From positions 8,903 through 72,902 of the forward strand of contig JBCBGC010000022.1 in NCBI GenBank assembly GCA_038527215.1: a DNA stretch of 64,000 bases, in the 5' to 3' direction. The position numbers and the translations under genes were made by a program. The notes under the pieces are model-generated. The model was not told the DNA's origin. It saw nothing but the letters and a program-made list of their open reading frames with translations, and ran no database searches. Within the stretch, counting starts at the first letter, position 1, and every line of letters starts with the position of its first letter. This DNA comes from JAWPMV01 sp038527215. GTDB lineage: Bacteria; Bacteroidota; Bacteroidia; J057. Of this stretch, positions 17,670 to 26,284 are shown in pieces.

Positions 17670-18098
17670 CTATTCTGTAGCATCGTCCAAAGACTGGATG
17701 CATCTCATGCGAACCAGCGAGGTTTGCTGATCAGCAAGACACTCGTAAAGCGCGGCATTGGCGGTATGACTGCTGCCGCCGCTTCCGCATCCACTGCAGC
17801 TTTCATCTCCTCCATTGGCCATGGCTCTCAGGTCATCAGGTTGGGCAATGATGATATACCCCATCTCCACTTCCTGCCCGGTGACCATTTCATATCCACG
17901 GGTGTCTTCCGTGTAGATTCGGTCGCCGTTCTTAGCCACGATGATCGGTCCACAATCCGAATTTGCCACGATGCCGGTCATCTGGCAGAGGTCTTCCGCC
18001 TGGATTTCCGCTGTGGGCTGGGGGGCTTGCAGCTGGCATGCCGAAAGTAGGCTCACCATAAAGCATCCCATCATGATTTTGAGCGTAGAAACTTTCAT
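17670..18098 (-). CDS. Small lipoprotein with a Cys cluster, unknown function
   Basis: 142-residue protein I do not recognise. A lipoprotein signal (MVSLLSAC) is followed by about 120 mature residues. They contain CQMTGIVANSDCGPIIVAKNGDRIY and later CSGCGSGGSS, CL and RC, giving seven Cys in the mature part apart from the lipid-anchored Cys. The pattern CSGCG could bind metal or form disulfides. A terminator follows. The gene stands alone, with a 440 bp gap upstream. Confidence 0.6.
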   Translation of the reverse strand: MKVSTLKIMMGCFMVSLLSACQLQAPQPTAEIQAEDLCQMTGIVANSDCGPIIVAKNGDRIYTEDTRGYEMVTGQEVEMGYIIIAQPDDLRAMANGGDESCSGCGSGGSSHTANAALYECLADQQTSLVRMRCIQSLDDATE

Positions 18099-18537
18099 TT
18101 AGGTAGAGTAATTAGGTGGTTACAGAAGTTACTCATTACCAGAGGGAAATAAAAGTCTTGCTTGACTAAAAGCGAAATAACCAGCCCAAAATCCCTCGAA
18201 ATCAAGCTCAGAATCCTCCGAAAATCCGACAAAACGAATTATCTGTATTGAACCGTAAATAATGCTTCTGGAACGGATTATTTCACCTCACCAACCGTAA
18301 TAATTGAACCCTGAATATTTTTAATCAAAATCCCGAAATATCGGAAAATTCGCGATTCGCAAACAGCTTACTGTCAGAGACTTACCCCTGCTACGCGCGT
18401 ACGTAGAAAAAAAGGTGACAATTCCTTAACCATTCACGAAGAAGCAACAAAATTGGATGCTATACGCTACTTTTAGGTATAGAACTTGTAACAGTTTTTT
18501 ACCCTAACCTTTCCTTTTAGTACAAACAAAAACTAGC
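18099..18537. other. Intergenic region without recognised gene
   Basis: About 440 bp, AT-rich, between two divergent genes. No ORF with coding character, no tRNA or terminator. It probably holds the promoters for both flanking genes, but no clear TAnnTTTG match was found. A small palindrome CTACG/CGTAG is near 18391-18406. Confidence 0.5.
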
Positions 18538-20724
18538 GTGAAATCCACGAAGGACAGATATATTGTCGTGCTGTTCCCCCTCCTCGTAGGGGCGCTGGTA
18601 GCTAGTCTTTCGCTGGGAGGAAAGAAAACCGCGGACGACCCTTTCGTCCTCTCCTATCCCGACTTCGAATTTACGCATTGGGCTGACACCCTTGAAGACA
18701 TTGGTTTCAAGGGCATTCCTGTAGTCCATATCTCCGGTCGGGAAGCAGCAAAAGCCTCGGCAGTCCTCTTGCAAAACCGGCTTGACCTCTTACCCTTCGA
18801 TCGCTTGAAAAATCGTCGCTTCCACATGCTGACGCTGGGTACGCCCCTGCCAGCCCTGGAAAAGATGGTCAATAACTATACCTCGGTCAGTACGGAGGCT
18901 CATCAGGACCTTTCACAGGTAAAGTGGAAGGAATACCGCATTTATGAAACCATCATCATTGCCCTCAACGAACTCAGCCCGGAAAAACAGGCGGTGGTTC
19001 AGGCATTGGTGGATAAGTTGGTAGGCTTTGCGGAAGTAGCCATCGTGAATTTCGGGGATCATCAGGTCCTTTCCGGCGTAGCTGAACATGCGACGGTACT
19101 GCATTGTCCTTCCAATCAACGTAAGGCCCAGGAAGTAGTAGGCCAGATGTTATTTGGGGGACTCCCGGTCATGGCTCACATTTCTGATGAAGTAAAAGAG
19201 GACCTCAGCCTGAGCCAACGCTATACCACGCATGTTACGCGTCTGGGATATACAGATCCTGAATATCTGGGCTTCGAAAGTGATAGCCTGGTGGAAATTG
19301 ATGCCATCATTGCCGAAGGGATTCGAGAATTCGCCTTTCCAGGAGCGCAGGTATTGATCGCAAAGGAAGGCAAGGTCATTTTTCATAAAGCCTATGGGTA
19401 TCATACCTACGAGCGGCAACGTCCCGTTGAGACAAACGATCTCTACGACCTGGCCTCTATCACCAAGGTAGCCTCCACTACCCTGGCGGCCATGAAGCTA
19501 TATGAAGAAAAAAAGCTGCGCCTGGATGCGCCTTTGAAATCCTATTTCAACGATCCGACTTATACGCCCAGTCCTTATCGGGTATATGACACCATCCCTA
19601 AAAAGGCTTACTACGCCTATCTGGACACCTTGGCCGCCGATTCAGCGCTGGCTTTCGCCCAGAAGCGAGACACTATTTCCTTCCAGGACTCTCTTTTTCT
19701 GGTAGGCAGCTGGGTGTATCCCGATGGTGAAAAGCACCTGAGCCCGGTATTCAATATTCGAATCAAAGATTTGCTGACCCATACTTCCGGGCTGCAGCCT
19801 AGTCTGCCGATCGTTCCATACAAAAGACGCTATGGCGATCTTTATAGCCAGGTTGCGAACCAGAGCTATACCGTACCGGTTGCCCATGGCATGTTTATGC
19901 GGGAGAACTATCTCGATTCTTTGTGGAACATGACCAAAGCCCTGCAAAGAGACAGTGGTCGTTACCAGTACAGCTGCGTGAATATGATTCTGCTGCAGCG
20001 GGCCATTGATTCTATCAACCAGACTTCCATTGGCAATTTTGTCAGTGATAACTTCTATCAGGAGCTGGGGTTACAGACCCTATGTTATAATCCGCTGGAT
20101 TACTTCTCCGCTAATCAGGTAGTCCCTACCGCCACCGATCGCTGGAGAAACCGCATGCTCTGTGGTACGGTTCATGACCCTACCGCGGCCCTGATGGGAG
20201 GGGTTTCCGGTAATGCCGGGCTTTTTTCCAATGCATCAGACCTGGCTATCCTTGGACAAATGCTCCTGAACGGAGGAAGTTACGGAGGGGTTCGCTACCT
20301 GCGGGATAGCACCGTCAAACTCTTTACCCAGCGTCAGCGGGGACACCGGGGATATGGCTTTGACAAGCCTCCCAAAACGACTCAGTACGTGGTCGGAGAA
20401 AGTGCTACCCTGAAAACCTATGGCCACACCGGCTTTACCGGAACTTGTTTCTGGGTAGATCCGGAGAATGAGCTGGTGTATATTTTCCTTTCCAACCGCA
20501 TCCATCCTTCGGTCAACAACAATCGCATCAATGAATTGCGCTTGCGTCAGCGGGTACATCAGGTGATTTACGATGCGATGGAAGCGCCCCTTAGAGCCCC
20601 TATCCGCAGAGATCGTCCCGCCGAGCCGACCTTGAGTCCGGATGAGGTGATTGTTCAGGGAAGCGAGCAGGAAAATGAGGAAATCACAGAGGCCCAAGCC
20701 ACCACTGCTGCCCCTACAGAGTAA
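18538..20724 (+). CDS. Serine hydrolase (class C beta-lactamase fold) with GH3 C-terminal-domain remnant
   Basis: 728 residues. After an N-terminal membrane/signal segment (about 8-26), residues about 30-245 resemble the C-terminal accessory domain of GH3 beta-N-acetylhexosaminidases, ending QMLFGGLPV...LGYTDPEYLG. Residues about 245-690 are a beta-lactamase-like serine hydrolase: SITK (S307-K310, SxxK motif), YSC at 478-480 where YxN is usual, and HTG at 630-632. In Bacteroidota, GH3-beta-lactamase fusions of about 950-1,000 residues are common; here the GH3 catalytic barrel is missing while the signal segment is present. GTG start at 18538; no ATG alternative near. Probably envelope peptidoglycan or peptide hydrolysis. 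Confidence 0.78.
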   Translation: MKSTKDRYIVVLFPLLVGALVASLSLGGKKTADDPFVLSYPDFEFTHWADTLEDIGFKGIPVVHISGREAAKASAVLLQNRLDLLPFDRLKNRRFHMLTLGTPLPALEKMVNNYTSVSTEAHQDLSQVKWKEYRIYETIIIALNELSPEKQAVVQALVDKLVGFAEVAIVNFGDHQVLSGVAEHATVLHCPSNQRKAQEVVGQMLFGGLPVMAHISDEVKEDLSLSQRYTTHVTRLGYTDPEYLGFESDSLVEIDAIIAEGIREFAFPGAQVLIAKEGKVIFHKAYGYHTYERQRPVETNDLYDLASITKVASTTLAAMKLYEEKKLRLDAPLKSYFNDPTYTPSPYRVYDTIPKKAYYAYLDTLAADSALAFAQKRDTISFQDSLFLVGSWVYPDGEKHLSPVFNIRIKDLLTHTSGLQPSLPIVPYKRRYGDLYSQVANQSYTVPVAHGMFMRENYLDSLWNMTKALQRDSGRYQYSCVNMILLQRAIDSINQTSIGNFVSDNFYQELGLQTLCYNPLDYFSANQVVPTATDRWRNRMLCGTVHDPTAALMGGVSGNAGLFSNASDLAILGQMLLNGGSYGGVRYLRDSTVKLFTQRQRGHRGYGFDKPPKTTQYVVGESATLKTYGHTGFTGTCFWVDPENELVYIFLSNRIHPSVNNNRINELRLRQRVHQVIYDAMEAPLRAPIRRDRPAEPTLSPDEVIVQGSEQENEEITEAQATTAAPTE

Positions 20725-20725
20725 G

Positions 20726-21472
20726 TCATCCTTGCTCCCACTGCGTTTCCGCCCTTACCAATTCCTTTTCTTCTCCCAACCAAATCTGGTGTAACCATCG
20801 GTTAGCTTCAAGCTGGTAATTTTTGACGATTACCTCTTTTTGAAAATCACATTCCGCTTTAAAATGTAAATCAATGCTCCTAAGTTTTCCCTGCTGATAG
20901 AGAGCATCAGGGAGGGCTTCCATGATCCAGGTCAGATAGGCCTGGTTGCTCACATGTTGGTTAGGGTCCAGGTCTGCCCGGCGGATCTGTAGGACACGTG
21001 CTGATTGCAACGCTTGATCAGCCGGCATGCGCAGGCGGGCATGCTGGCGTTCCAGGGCCTCCTTGCCAGGAGGGAGTTGGACCAGCGGTTGTAAGTCGGC
21101 CGGTATGGAAATCATTTTCCGGGCCTCCATATCAAAAACAATCCAGGTGCTGTAAGCAGCAGCCCTTGTTTGAAGGTCTTCTCCCCGAATCACATAATCT
21201 CGATACACCAGGCTACGTTGCTGTCCTGCGGGATAGGTTTCGACCTGATAGCGGTCCCGGTGTTGGGGTCTTTGATACAATTCTAATTTCAGGCGACTTA
21301 ACACCCAACTAATGTTTCGGGCTTGTAATTGATAGATAGAAGCCCCCAGTTCCTCCGCATTATTCCAGGCGACTTCCTGCATCGCAAATAAGAGGGAGGA
21401 AATAGATATGCGACTGAAAGCATCTATTTCGTGGGCTTTTACCCGAAACCATTCCTGGGTTGCTCCGGCCAT
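20726..21472 (-). CDS. Acyl-ACP thioesterase family protein
   Basis: 248 residues, double-hotdog layout of the FatA-like bacterial thioesterases: N-terminal FRVKAHEIDAFSRISISSLLFAMQEVAW, mid ISWVLSRLKLEL, and the second hotdog with DLDPNQHVSNQAYLTWIMEALP, whose Asn/His pair matches the catalytic region. It would release fatty acids from acyl carrier protein. Last gene of a leftward run with TPR, MaoC and carboxyltransferase genes; the upstream TPR gene ends 5 bp before it starts. ATG at 21472. Confidence 0.83.
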   Translation of the reverse strand: MAGATQEWFRVKAHEIDAFSRISISSLLFAMQEVAWNNAEELGASIYQLQARNISWVLSRLKLELYQRPQHRDRYQVETYPAGQQRSLVYRDYVIRGEDLQTRAAAYSTWIVFDMEARKMISIPADLQPLVQLPPGKEALERQHARLRMPADQALQSARVLQIRRADLDPNQHVSNQAYLTWIMEALPDALYQQGKLRSIDLHFKAECDFQKEVIVKNYQLEANRWLHQIWLGEEKELVRAETQWEQG

Positions 21473-21477
21473 GATCG

Positions 21478-22974
21478 TTAAGACTTGTTGGATTGCGCTT
21501 GAATACGCTCAAGCAGGGTCAAAAAGGCAGGGGCTTCCGGGTGCCCATGTTGTTGGGCCACCTGCCCCCATTGCATGGCTTTTGCCACATCCCTCACTTG
21601 CCAGAAGACCTGAGCAGCTGTCAAACTGGCCCGCGGGTCCTTTGGGAAGTGTTCGGTCAGCCACTGAGCAGAAGGTAAGGCTTTTTCTGCATCTCCTATC
21701 TCTAATAGGGTCTTCACCAAATTGAATCTTCCTCCCAGAAAGTTAGGAGCTAAGGAAACCACCCGCTCAAAATCCTGACTGGCCTGTGGCCACTTTTCCA
21801 GGGCTCCATACGCCCTGCCTCTGCCATTCAGACTGTTGATATGATCGGCTTGCTGCTTTAGGACGGAAGTAAAAGCTCGGATCGCCTCCTCAAATCGCTT
21901 GATTTCCAGGAATATTTCCCCTCGCCACTCCAAGCTTTCCCACAAGGCCCCATCTTTACTCAGCGCCATCTCGAAATCCGTCAAAGCCGGAAAGTTTTCT
22001 CCCGACCGTCGACGAGCTTTGCCTCTCAATAAATAAGCCTGCGCATGATCCCGCTCCTTCTCCAGCAGGCGACTCATATAGTCAATGGTTAAGGCATAAT
22101 CTTGCTGTTCAAAAGCCCATGCTCCCAACTGGTATAAGGCGGGTACGTGATCTGCCTCGATGGTCAGCACTTTTTCCCAGGCTGCAACGGCTGCTTCTTT
22201 TTGGCCATTTGCCCAAAGGACCCTACCCTTACCGTACCAGGGAGCGGCCTGATCCTCGCCCCTCTCTAACCATTGCTCATAGGCTTCGAGGGAAGCCGGG
22301 TATTCGCCTAGTTCTTCTAACCACATGGCTAGCAGCCCCGGAGCGGTCTCATCGGCGGTATCTTGCTGGATAGCCTTTCTGATTTGCTGCAAAGCCTCTT
22401 TTGCCTGTCCTAAGCGCCAGAGCAGTTCGGCCATGTTTCGGTGCAGATCAGGCGTCTGAGGATGAAGTTTTTCGATTTTTTGCCAGCTTTCCAGCGCTTT
22501 TTCAATCTGACCCATTGCTTCCTGAGCCTCCGCCAGGCCCGCCCACCCTTCTACCTCTTCCGCTACGGCTAAGCCTGCTTGATAGCTTTCCAGGGCTGCC
22601 TCCGGCTGCCCCAACTGAAATAAGGCTTTTCCCTTGCGAAAAAAGGCTACGGCATGTCGTGGCTCAAATTGTATGGCGCGGTCGTAATCCCGGATAGCCG
22701 CCTCGAAGTCTTCTAATTGAAGCCGACAGTTCCCCCGGTTGAAGTGGCCATAGTCGACCCGGGGATTCAAGCGAATAGCCACTGTATAATCTCCAATAGC
22801 TGCTTTGAGATCTCCCAGGGCATAGCGCGCATTCCCACGGTTGTTGTATACATCCGCTCGCTCCACCCCTGCCAGAATCAGTTGGGTGTAGACATCCAGG
22901 GCCGCCTGATATTCGCCATCAGCCAGTTGCTGGTTTGCCGCCAGAATCCGGGCTTCCAATTGGGGGTTGGACAT
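21478..22974 (-). CDS. Tetratricopeptide repeat protein
   Basis: 498 residues made almost wholly of about 14 TPR units of 34 residues, for example ADVYNNRGNARYALGDLKAA and GHFNRGNCRLQLEDFEAA. No signal peptide, so cytoplasmic. TPRs scaffold protein complexes. It lies between a thioesterase and a MaoC gene with 5 bp gaps on both sides, so it is co-transcribed with them and may organise those enzymes, though this is inference. Confidence 0.88.
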   Translation of the reverse strand: MSNPQLEARILAANQQLADGEYQAALDVYTQLILAGVERADVYNNRGNARYALGDLKAAIGDYTVAIRLNPRVDYGHFNRGNCRLQLEDFEAAIRDYDRAIQFEPRHAVAFFRKGKALFQLGQPEAALESYQAGLAVAEEVEGWAGLAEAQEAMGQIEKALESWQKIEKLHPQTPDLHRNMAELLWRLGQAKEALQQIRKAIQQDTADETAPGLLAMWLEELGEYPASLEAYEQWLERGEDQAAPWYGKGRVLWANGQKEAAVAAWEKVLTIEADHVPALYQLGAWAFEQQDYALTIDYMSRLLEKERDHAQAYLLRGKARRRSGENFPALTDFEMALSKDGALWESLEWRGEIFLEIKRFEEAIRAFTSVLKQQADHINSLNGRGRAYGALEKWPQASQDFERVVSLAPNFLGGRFNLVKTLLEIGDAEKALPSAQWLTEHFPKDPRASLTAAQVFWQVRDVAKAMQWGQVAQQHGHPEAPAFLTLLERIQAQSNKS

Positions 22975-22979
22975 AGTAA

Positions 22980-23435
22980 TTATTCGAAAATAAGGCCTAA
23001 AAACTCAGCCACGCATACCGGCTTCTCGGAGCCTTCCCGCTCCATGATGCCTTCGATCGTCATTTTGGCTCCACTGGCCTGATATGGTTCCAGGGCGATC
23101 AGTTTGGCTCGTAGGCGTACGCGCGAACCTGCAGGAACATGAGAAGTAAAGCGCACCTTATTAAGTCCATAGTTCAGCCCCATTTTTGCTGATTCAACTT
23201 CAATGAGTTGCTGGACGAGGTAGGACAGCAAAGAGAGGCTGAGAAAACCATGAGCGATGGGCGTACCAAAAGGAGATTCTTTCTTAGCACGCGCTACATC
23301 GGTATGGATCCATTGATCGTCCAGGGTGGCCATAGAAAAGGCATTGATCATGTCTTGAGTAATGGTCACCCATTCGCTCGGCCCGAGGGGTTTGTCCTTC
23401 AGATCGGCCAAAGCGGCCAGGTTAGGAATTTTCAT
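22980..23435 (-). CDS. MaoC-family (R)-specific enoyl-CoA hydratase
   Basis: 151-residue single hotdog protein with the hydratase 2 motif: D and H in DDQWIHTDVARAKKESPFGTPIAHGFL. Adds water to 2-enoyl-CoA giving (R)-3-hydroxyacyl-CoA. Length fits the family. It sits 15 bp downstream of the acyl-CoA carboxylase gene and 5 bp upstream of the TPR gene, in one operon. ATG at 23435. Confidence 0.9.
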   Translation of the reverse strand: MKIPNLAALADLKDKPLGPSEWVTITQDMINAFSMATLDDQWIHTDVARAKKESPFGTPIAHGFLSLSLLSYLVQQLIEVESAKMGLNYGLNKVRFTSHVPAGSRVRLRAKLIALEPYQASGAKMTIEGIMEREGSEKPVCVAEFLGLIFE

Positions 23436-23450
23436 ATTTTCAATTCAAGC

Positions 23451-25028
23451 TTAGGTCATTCGAGGCCAGTTGGATAAATGTCGCGCACTGCGACGATGCG
23501 TATCTGATGATAAGGCCAAGTTGAGGGCCTGAATCAATTCCTGCCGGGTTTCCCGGGGATCAATGATTCGGTCAATCAGGTTGGCCCCTGCTGCCTCCCA
23601 GGGTGCATTCATTTTATCCATTTCCTGGAGAAAAGCATCCCGCATGGCTTCCGGATGCGCACTTTCCTTCATCTTTCTACCTAACACCACTTCTACAGCC
23701 ACCAGCGGAGACATAAACGAAATCTCTGCTTTAGGCCAGGCTAGTAAGCTATCGGCCCCCATACGTGCCCCCACCATATTGCAGTGCGCCATGCCGTAGG
23801 ATTTTCGCATGATGAGGGAAAGGCGTGGCACCGATGACTGCTGGATGGCATCAATAAAGCTCATGATTTTTTGCGGCATTTTTCGCATTTCCGCGGCTTT
23901 GCTCACATAGAACCCTGGGGTATCATGTATAAAGAGTAAGGGAATGTGATAGGAGTCGCAAAGGCTGATAAAAGACATGGCTTTCTCACAGGCTCCCGGT
24001 CCCATCGCGCCCGCCATTACCTTGGGATTATTGGCCAGGATACCGACGACCTTTCCATCCAGTCTCGCCAGAGCCGTGATCAGGCTCCCGTCAAAATAGG
24101 GCTTTAGTTCCAAGAGACTGTCTGCATCCACCAGGGTTTTCAGCACCTTGTGCATGGAATAGGTCTTACGGGCATCCTGGGGCACTAACTCCAAAATGTC
24201 GCCTTCCTCCGTCGCGGGTTCCCGGGCTGGGGCGATGGGAGGCAATTCAGCGGCATTGGGCGGGAAATAGGACAGCAGTTGGGGAATTATTTCCAGAGCA
24301 TGCTGATCGTTTTCGGCAAAAAGGTCCACCAGGCCCGTGGTTTTTGCATGCACTTCCCAACCACCCAGTTCCTCCGGACTTACCTGCTCTTTGGTGGCTG
24401 CAGCCAACACCGGCGGGCCAGATACAGCCATGCTGGTGCCTTTTACCTGAATCACGATATCGGACTGGCAAGCCTTCCAGGTAGGACCTCCGTAGCACTC
24501 TCCCATGATCACCGTAGCCATGAAATTCCCGCGGTTGCGAGCGGCATGATTGACGGGTACCGTGAAGGTCATCATCCCCGTAGCTCCCATGATATCCGGG
24601 ATGCGGGCCCCTCCCCCATCTCCCATGTGGATATAGGGAAGGCCTCTTTGCTGGGCATAAAGCTGTAGCTCGTATTCTTTTTTGTAGCCTACTCTTCCGC
24701 CTGCTCCTGCCATCACCGATACATCATCCGCTGAAACGCATACCGCCTTCCCTTCTATGCTTCCCTGCCCACACACCTTGCCATCCGCGGGACTTTTTTC
24801 CCGGGCTGCTTTCAGATCACTATGCGCCAGCATGCCTCTCTCCACAAAACTATCCGGATCGAGCAGTTGTTGAATACGTTCACGCGCGGTCAGGCGGCCT
24901 TTCTTGTGCTGGCGGATTCGCGCTTTTTCAGAAGCTTGATCGAGGACGGCTTGCTTCCGCCGCTGTAATTCGTCTATACCAAAGGGATCATTCAGGGAGT
25001 TTTCCACGTCCTTTTTTGTTTTATCCAC
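23451..25028 (-). CDS. Acyl-CoA carboxylase carboxyltransferase (beta) subunit
   Basis: 525 residues, the biotin-dependent carboxyltransferase of the propionyl/methylcrotonyl/acetyl-CoA carboxylase family. Seen: RQHKKGRLTARERIQQLLDPDSFVE, VMAGAGGRVGYKKEYELQLYAQ, and the second crotonase-like half with HDTPGFYVSKAAEMR and GARMGADSLLAWPKAEISFMSP. It would need a biotin carboxylase/BCCP subunit encoded elsewhere. Specificity cannot be set from sequence by eye. The start is GTG at 25028 (MDKTKKD); an in-frame stop at 25032-25034 excludes an earlier start. DnaA-box-like sites overlap the start. Confidence 0.88.
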   Translation of the reverse strand: MDKTKKDVENSLNDPFGIDELQRRKQAVLDQASEKARIRQHKKGRLTARERIQQLLDPDSFVERGMLAHSDLKAAREKSPADGKVCGQGSIEGKAVCVSADDVSVMAGAGGRVGYKKEYELQLYAQQRGLPYIHMGDGGGARIPDIMGATGMMTFTVPVNHAARNRGNFMATVIMGECYGGPTWKACQSDIVIQVKGTSMAVSGPPVLAAATKEQVSPEELGGWEVHAKTTGLVDLFAENDQHALEIIPQLLSYFPPNAAELPPIAPAREPATEEGDILELVPQDARKTYSMHKVLKTLVDADSLLELKPYFDGSLITALARLDGKVVGILANNPKVMAGAMGPGACEKAMSFISLCDSYHIPLLFIHDTPGFYVSKAAEMRKMPQKIMSFIDAIQQSSVPRLSLIMRKSYGMAHCNMVGARMGADSLLAWPKAEISFMSPLVAVEVVLGRKMKESAHPEAMRDAFLQEMDKMNAPWEAAGANLIDRIIDPRETRQELIQALNLALSSDTHRRSARHLSNWPRMT

Positions 25029-25052
25029 AGCCTATCCACCAACTTATCCACA
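25021..25052 (-). promoter_or_regulatory. Cluster of DnaA-box-like sites
   Basis: TTATCCACA at 25021-25029 and 25044-25052 are exact DnaA consensus 9-mers in the same orientation, 23 bp apart, with a degenerate CTATCCACC between (25032-25040). They lie over and just upstream of the GTG start of the carboxyltransferase gene, in a divergent gap. This could be a DnaA-controlled promoter or an origin-type cluster; no AT-rich unwinding region is obvious. Confidence 0.45.
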
Positions 25053-25207
25053 GAGATTGAACGGAGGGGAGGCTGAAGAGTACAAATATAGGCATTGAAA
25101 TGCAGCGGATTGGGACCCGTTTAGGATTCAATCTGAAAGATTTGCTAGAGGGACAGGGGCTTTGTACATTCGCCCATCCCGCTCGAAAACGAGGTGATTT
25201 TCAACAC

Positions 25208-26218
25208 ATGAACAGACATTTAAAAACCGGGCTTCAGTTACTCCTGGGGATACTCCTGGCTGGCTTTCTCATGTACTATACTTACCAGGATCGTAGTACC
25301 GAAGAACTGGTGGCCGTGTTTACCCAATCGGATCGAACCTGGATCGGTCTGGGCGCCCTGACCCTTTTGCTGGTCTTTATTTTTCGAGCGCTTCGCTGGA
25401 AGCTCATGTTGGATAGTTCTGGACAGGAGGTCAGCACCGGCAATACCTTGCTTTCTGTCCTCATTCTTTATTTTGTCAACAGCCTTACGCCTAAACTTGG
25501 AGAAATCGCTCGGTGTACCGTGCTATACAAAACTGACAAGGTGCCCGTGGCTACGAGTTTGGGAACCGTTGTATCGGAAAGGGTAATCGATGCCCTGGTG
25601 TTGTTTGGCGGCGTAGGCATCTTGCTGCTATTTGAATTTGATCGCCTGGCCAGTCTGTTCCAAGCAACCATCTTTTCCGGTTGGACCACCCAAAGTACCT
25701 TGATCCTGATCGGTGTATTGGGCTTACTGGCTGCCCTGGGAATCGGCACCCTGGTTTACCTGCGTAAGCAATCAGGTAAGGATGGCATCATGGGCCGCAT
25801 ATCGCAATTTGCGGATACCGCTCTGGAAGCGGCCCGTAGCATCTTTAAACTGGAAAAACCCTGGTTGTTTTTTGTCCATACCCTCATCGTTTGGGCTCTC
25901 TTGATCTTCATGAACTACTGCATGGTGAAAGCGCTCCCGGCTACACAGGAATATGGATGGTACGTCGCTATTCTGCTCCTTTTTATTGGCGGGATCGGCT
26001 GGATTTTCCCTACCCCAAATGGCATGGGTACGACCAATTATATCATTGTTCAGCTTTTCCTGATCTTAGGGATGGAGGAAAAAATTGGGCAGGATATTGG
26101 GCTCTTGTCCAACGGCCTCACCTTCATCTTTAGTCTCATTTATGGAGGGCTGGCTTTGCTCTGGTTTATGTATCTGGTTTTCAGGCAAGAAAGTTTAGCC
26201 GAAAAAGAAAGCCAGTAA
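25208..26218 (+). CDS. Lysylphosphatidylglycerol synthase TM / UPF0104-type flippase-like protein
   Basis: 336-residue polytopic membrane protein with about eight TM segments (first MNRHLKTGLQLLLGILLAGFL, last FSLIYGGLALLWFMYLVF). Motifs VNSLTPKLGEIARCTVLYK and TSLGTVVSERVIDALVL are those of the LPG_synthase_TM domain (MprF N-terminal flippase part), here without the aminoacyl-transferase domain. Relatives are thought to move lipids or lipid-linked sugars. ATG at 25208 is chosen; the 36 upstream codons do not look coding. 66 bp before guaB, with a -7 box in between. Confidence 0.83.
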   Translation: MNRHLKTGLQLLLGILLAGFLMYYTYQDRSTEELVAVFTQSDRTWIGLGALTLLLVFIFRALRWKLMLDSSGQEVSTGNTLLSVLILYFVNSLTPKLGEIARCTVLYKTDKVPVATSLGTVVSERVIDALVLFGGVGILLLFEFDRLASLFQATIFSGWTTQSTLILIGVLGLLAALGIGTLVYLRKQSGKDGIMGRISQFADTALEAARSIFKLEKPWLFFVHTLIVWALLIFMNYCMVKALPATQEYGWYVAILLLFIGGIGWIFPTPNGMGTTNYIIVQLFLILGMEEKIGQDIGLLSNGLTFIFSLIYGGLALLWFMYLVFRQESLAEKESQ

Positions 26219-26246
26219 TTTTTTCTTATTGCTCATTTTTTATGCC

Positions 26247-26254
26247 TAACTTTG
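26247..26254 (+). promoter_or_regulatory. -7 promoter element of guaB
   Basis: TAACTTTG matches TAnnTTTG, 31 bp before the guaB ATG. No good -33 box was seen. Confidence 0.4.
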
Positions 26255-26284
26255 ACCGGCAAATATCCGCTAGGTGTTTGCTAT

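Noticed and set aside
25029..25207. Chromosomal origin (oriC)
   Set aside because: Only two exact DnaA boxes and no AT-rich unwinding element; dnaA or dnaN are not adjacent. Reported only as a DnaA-box cluster.
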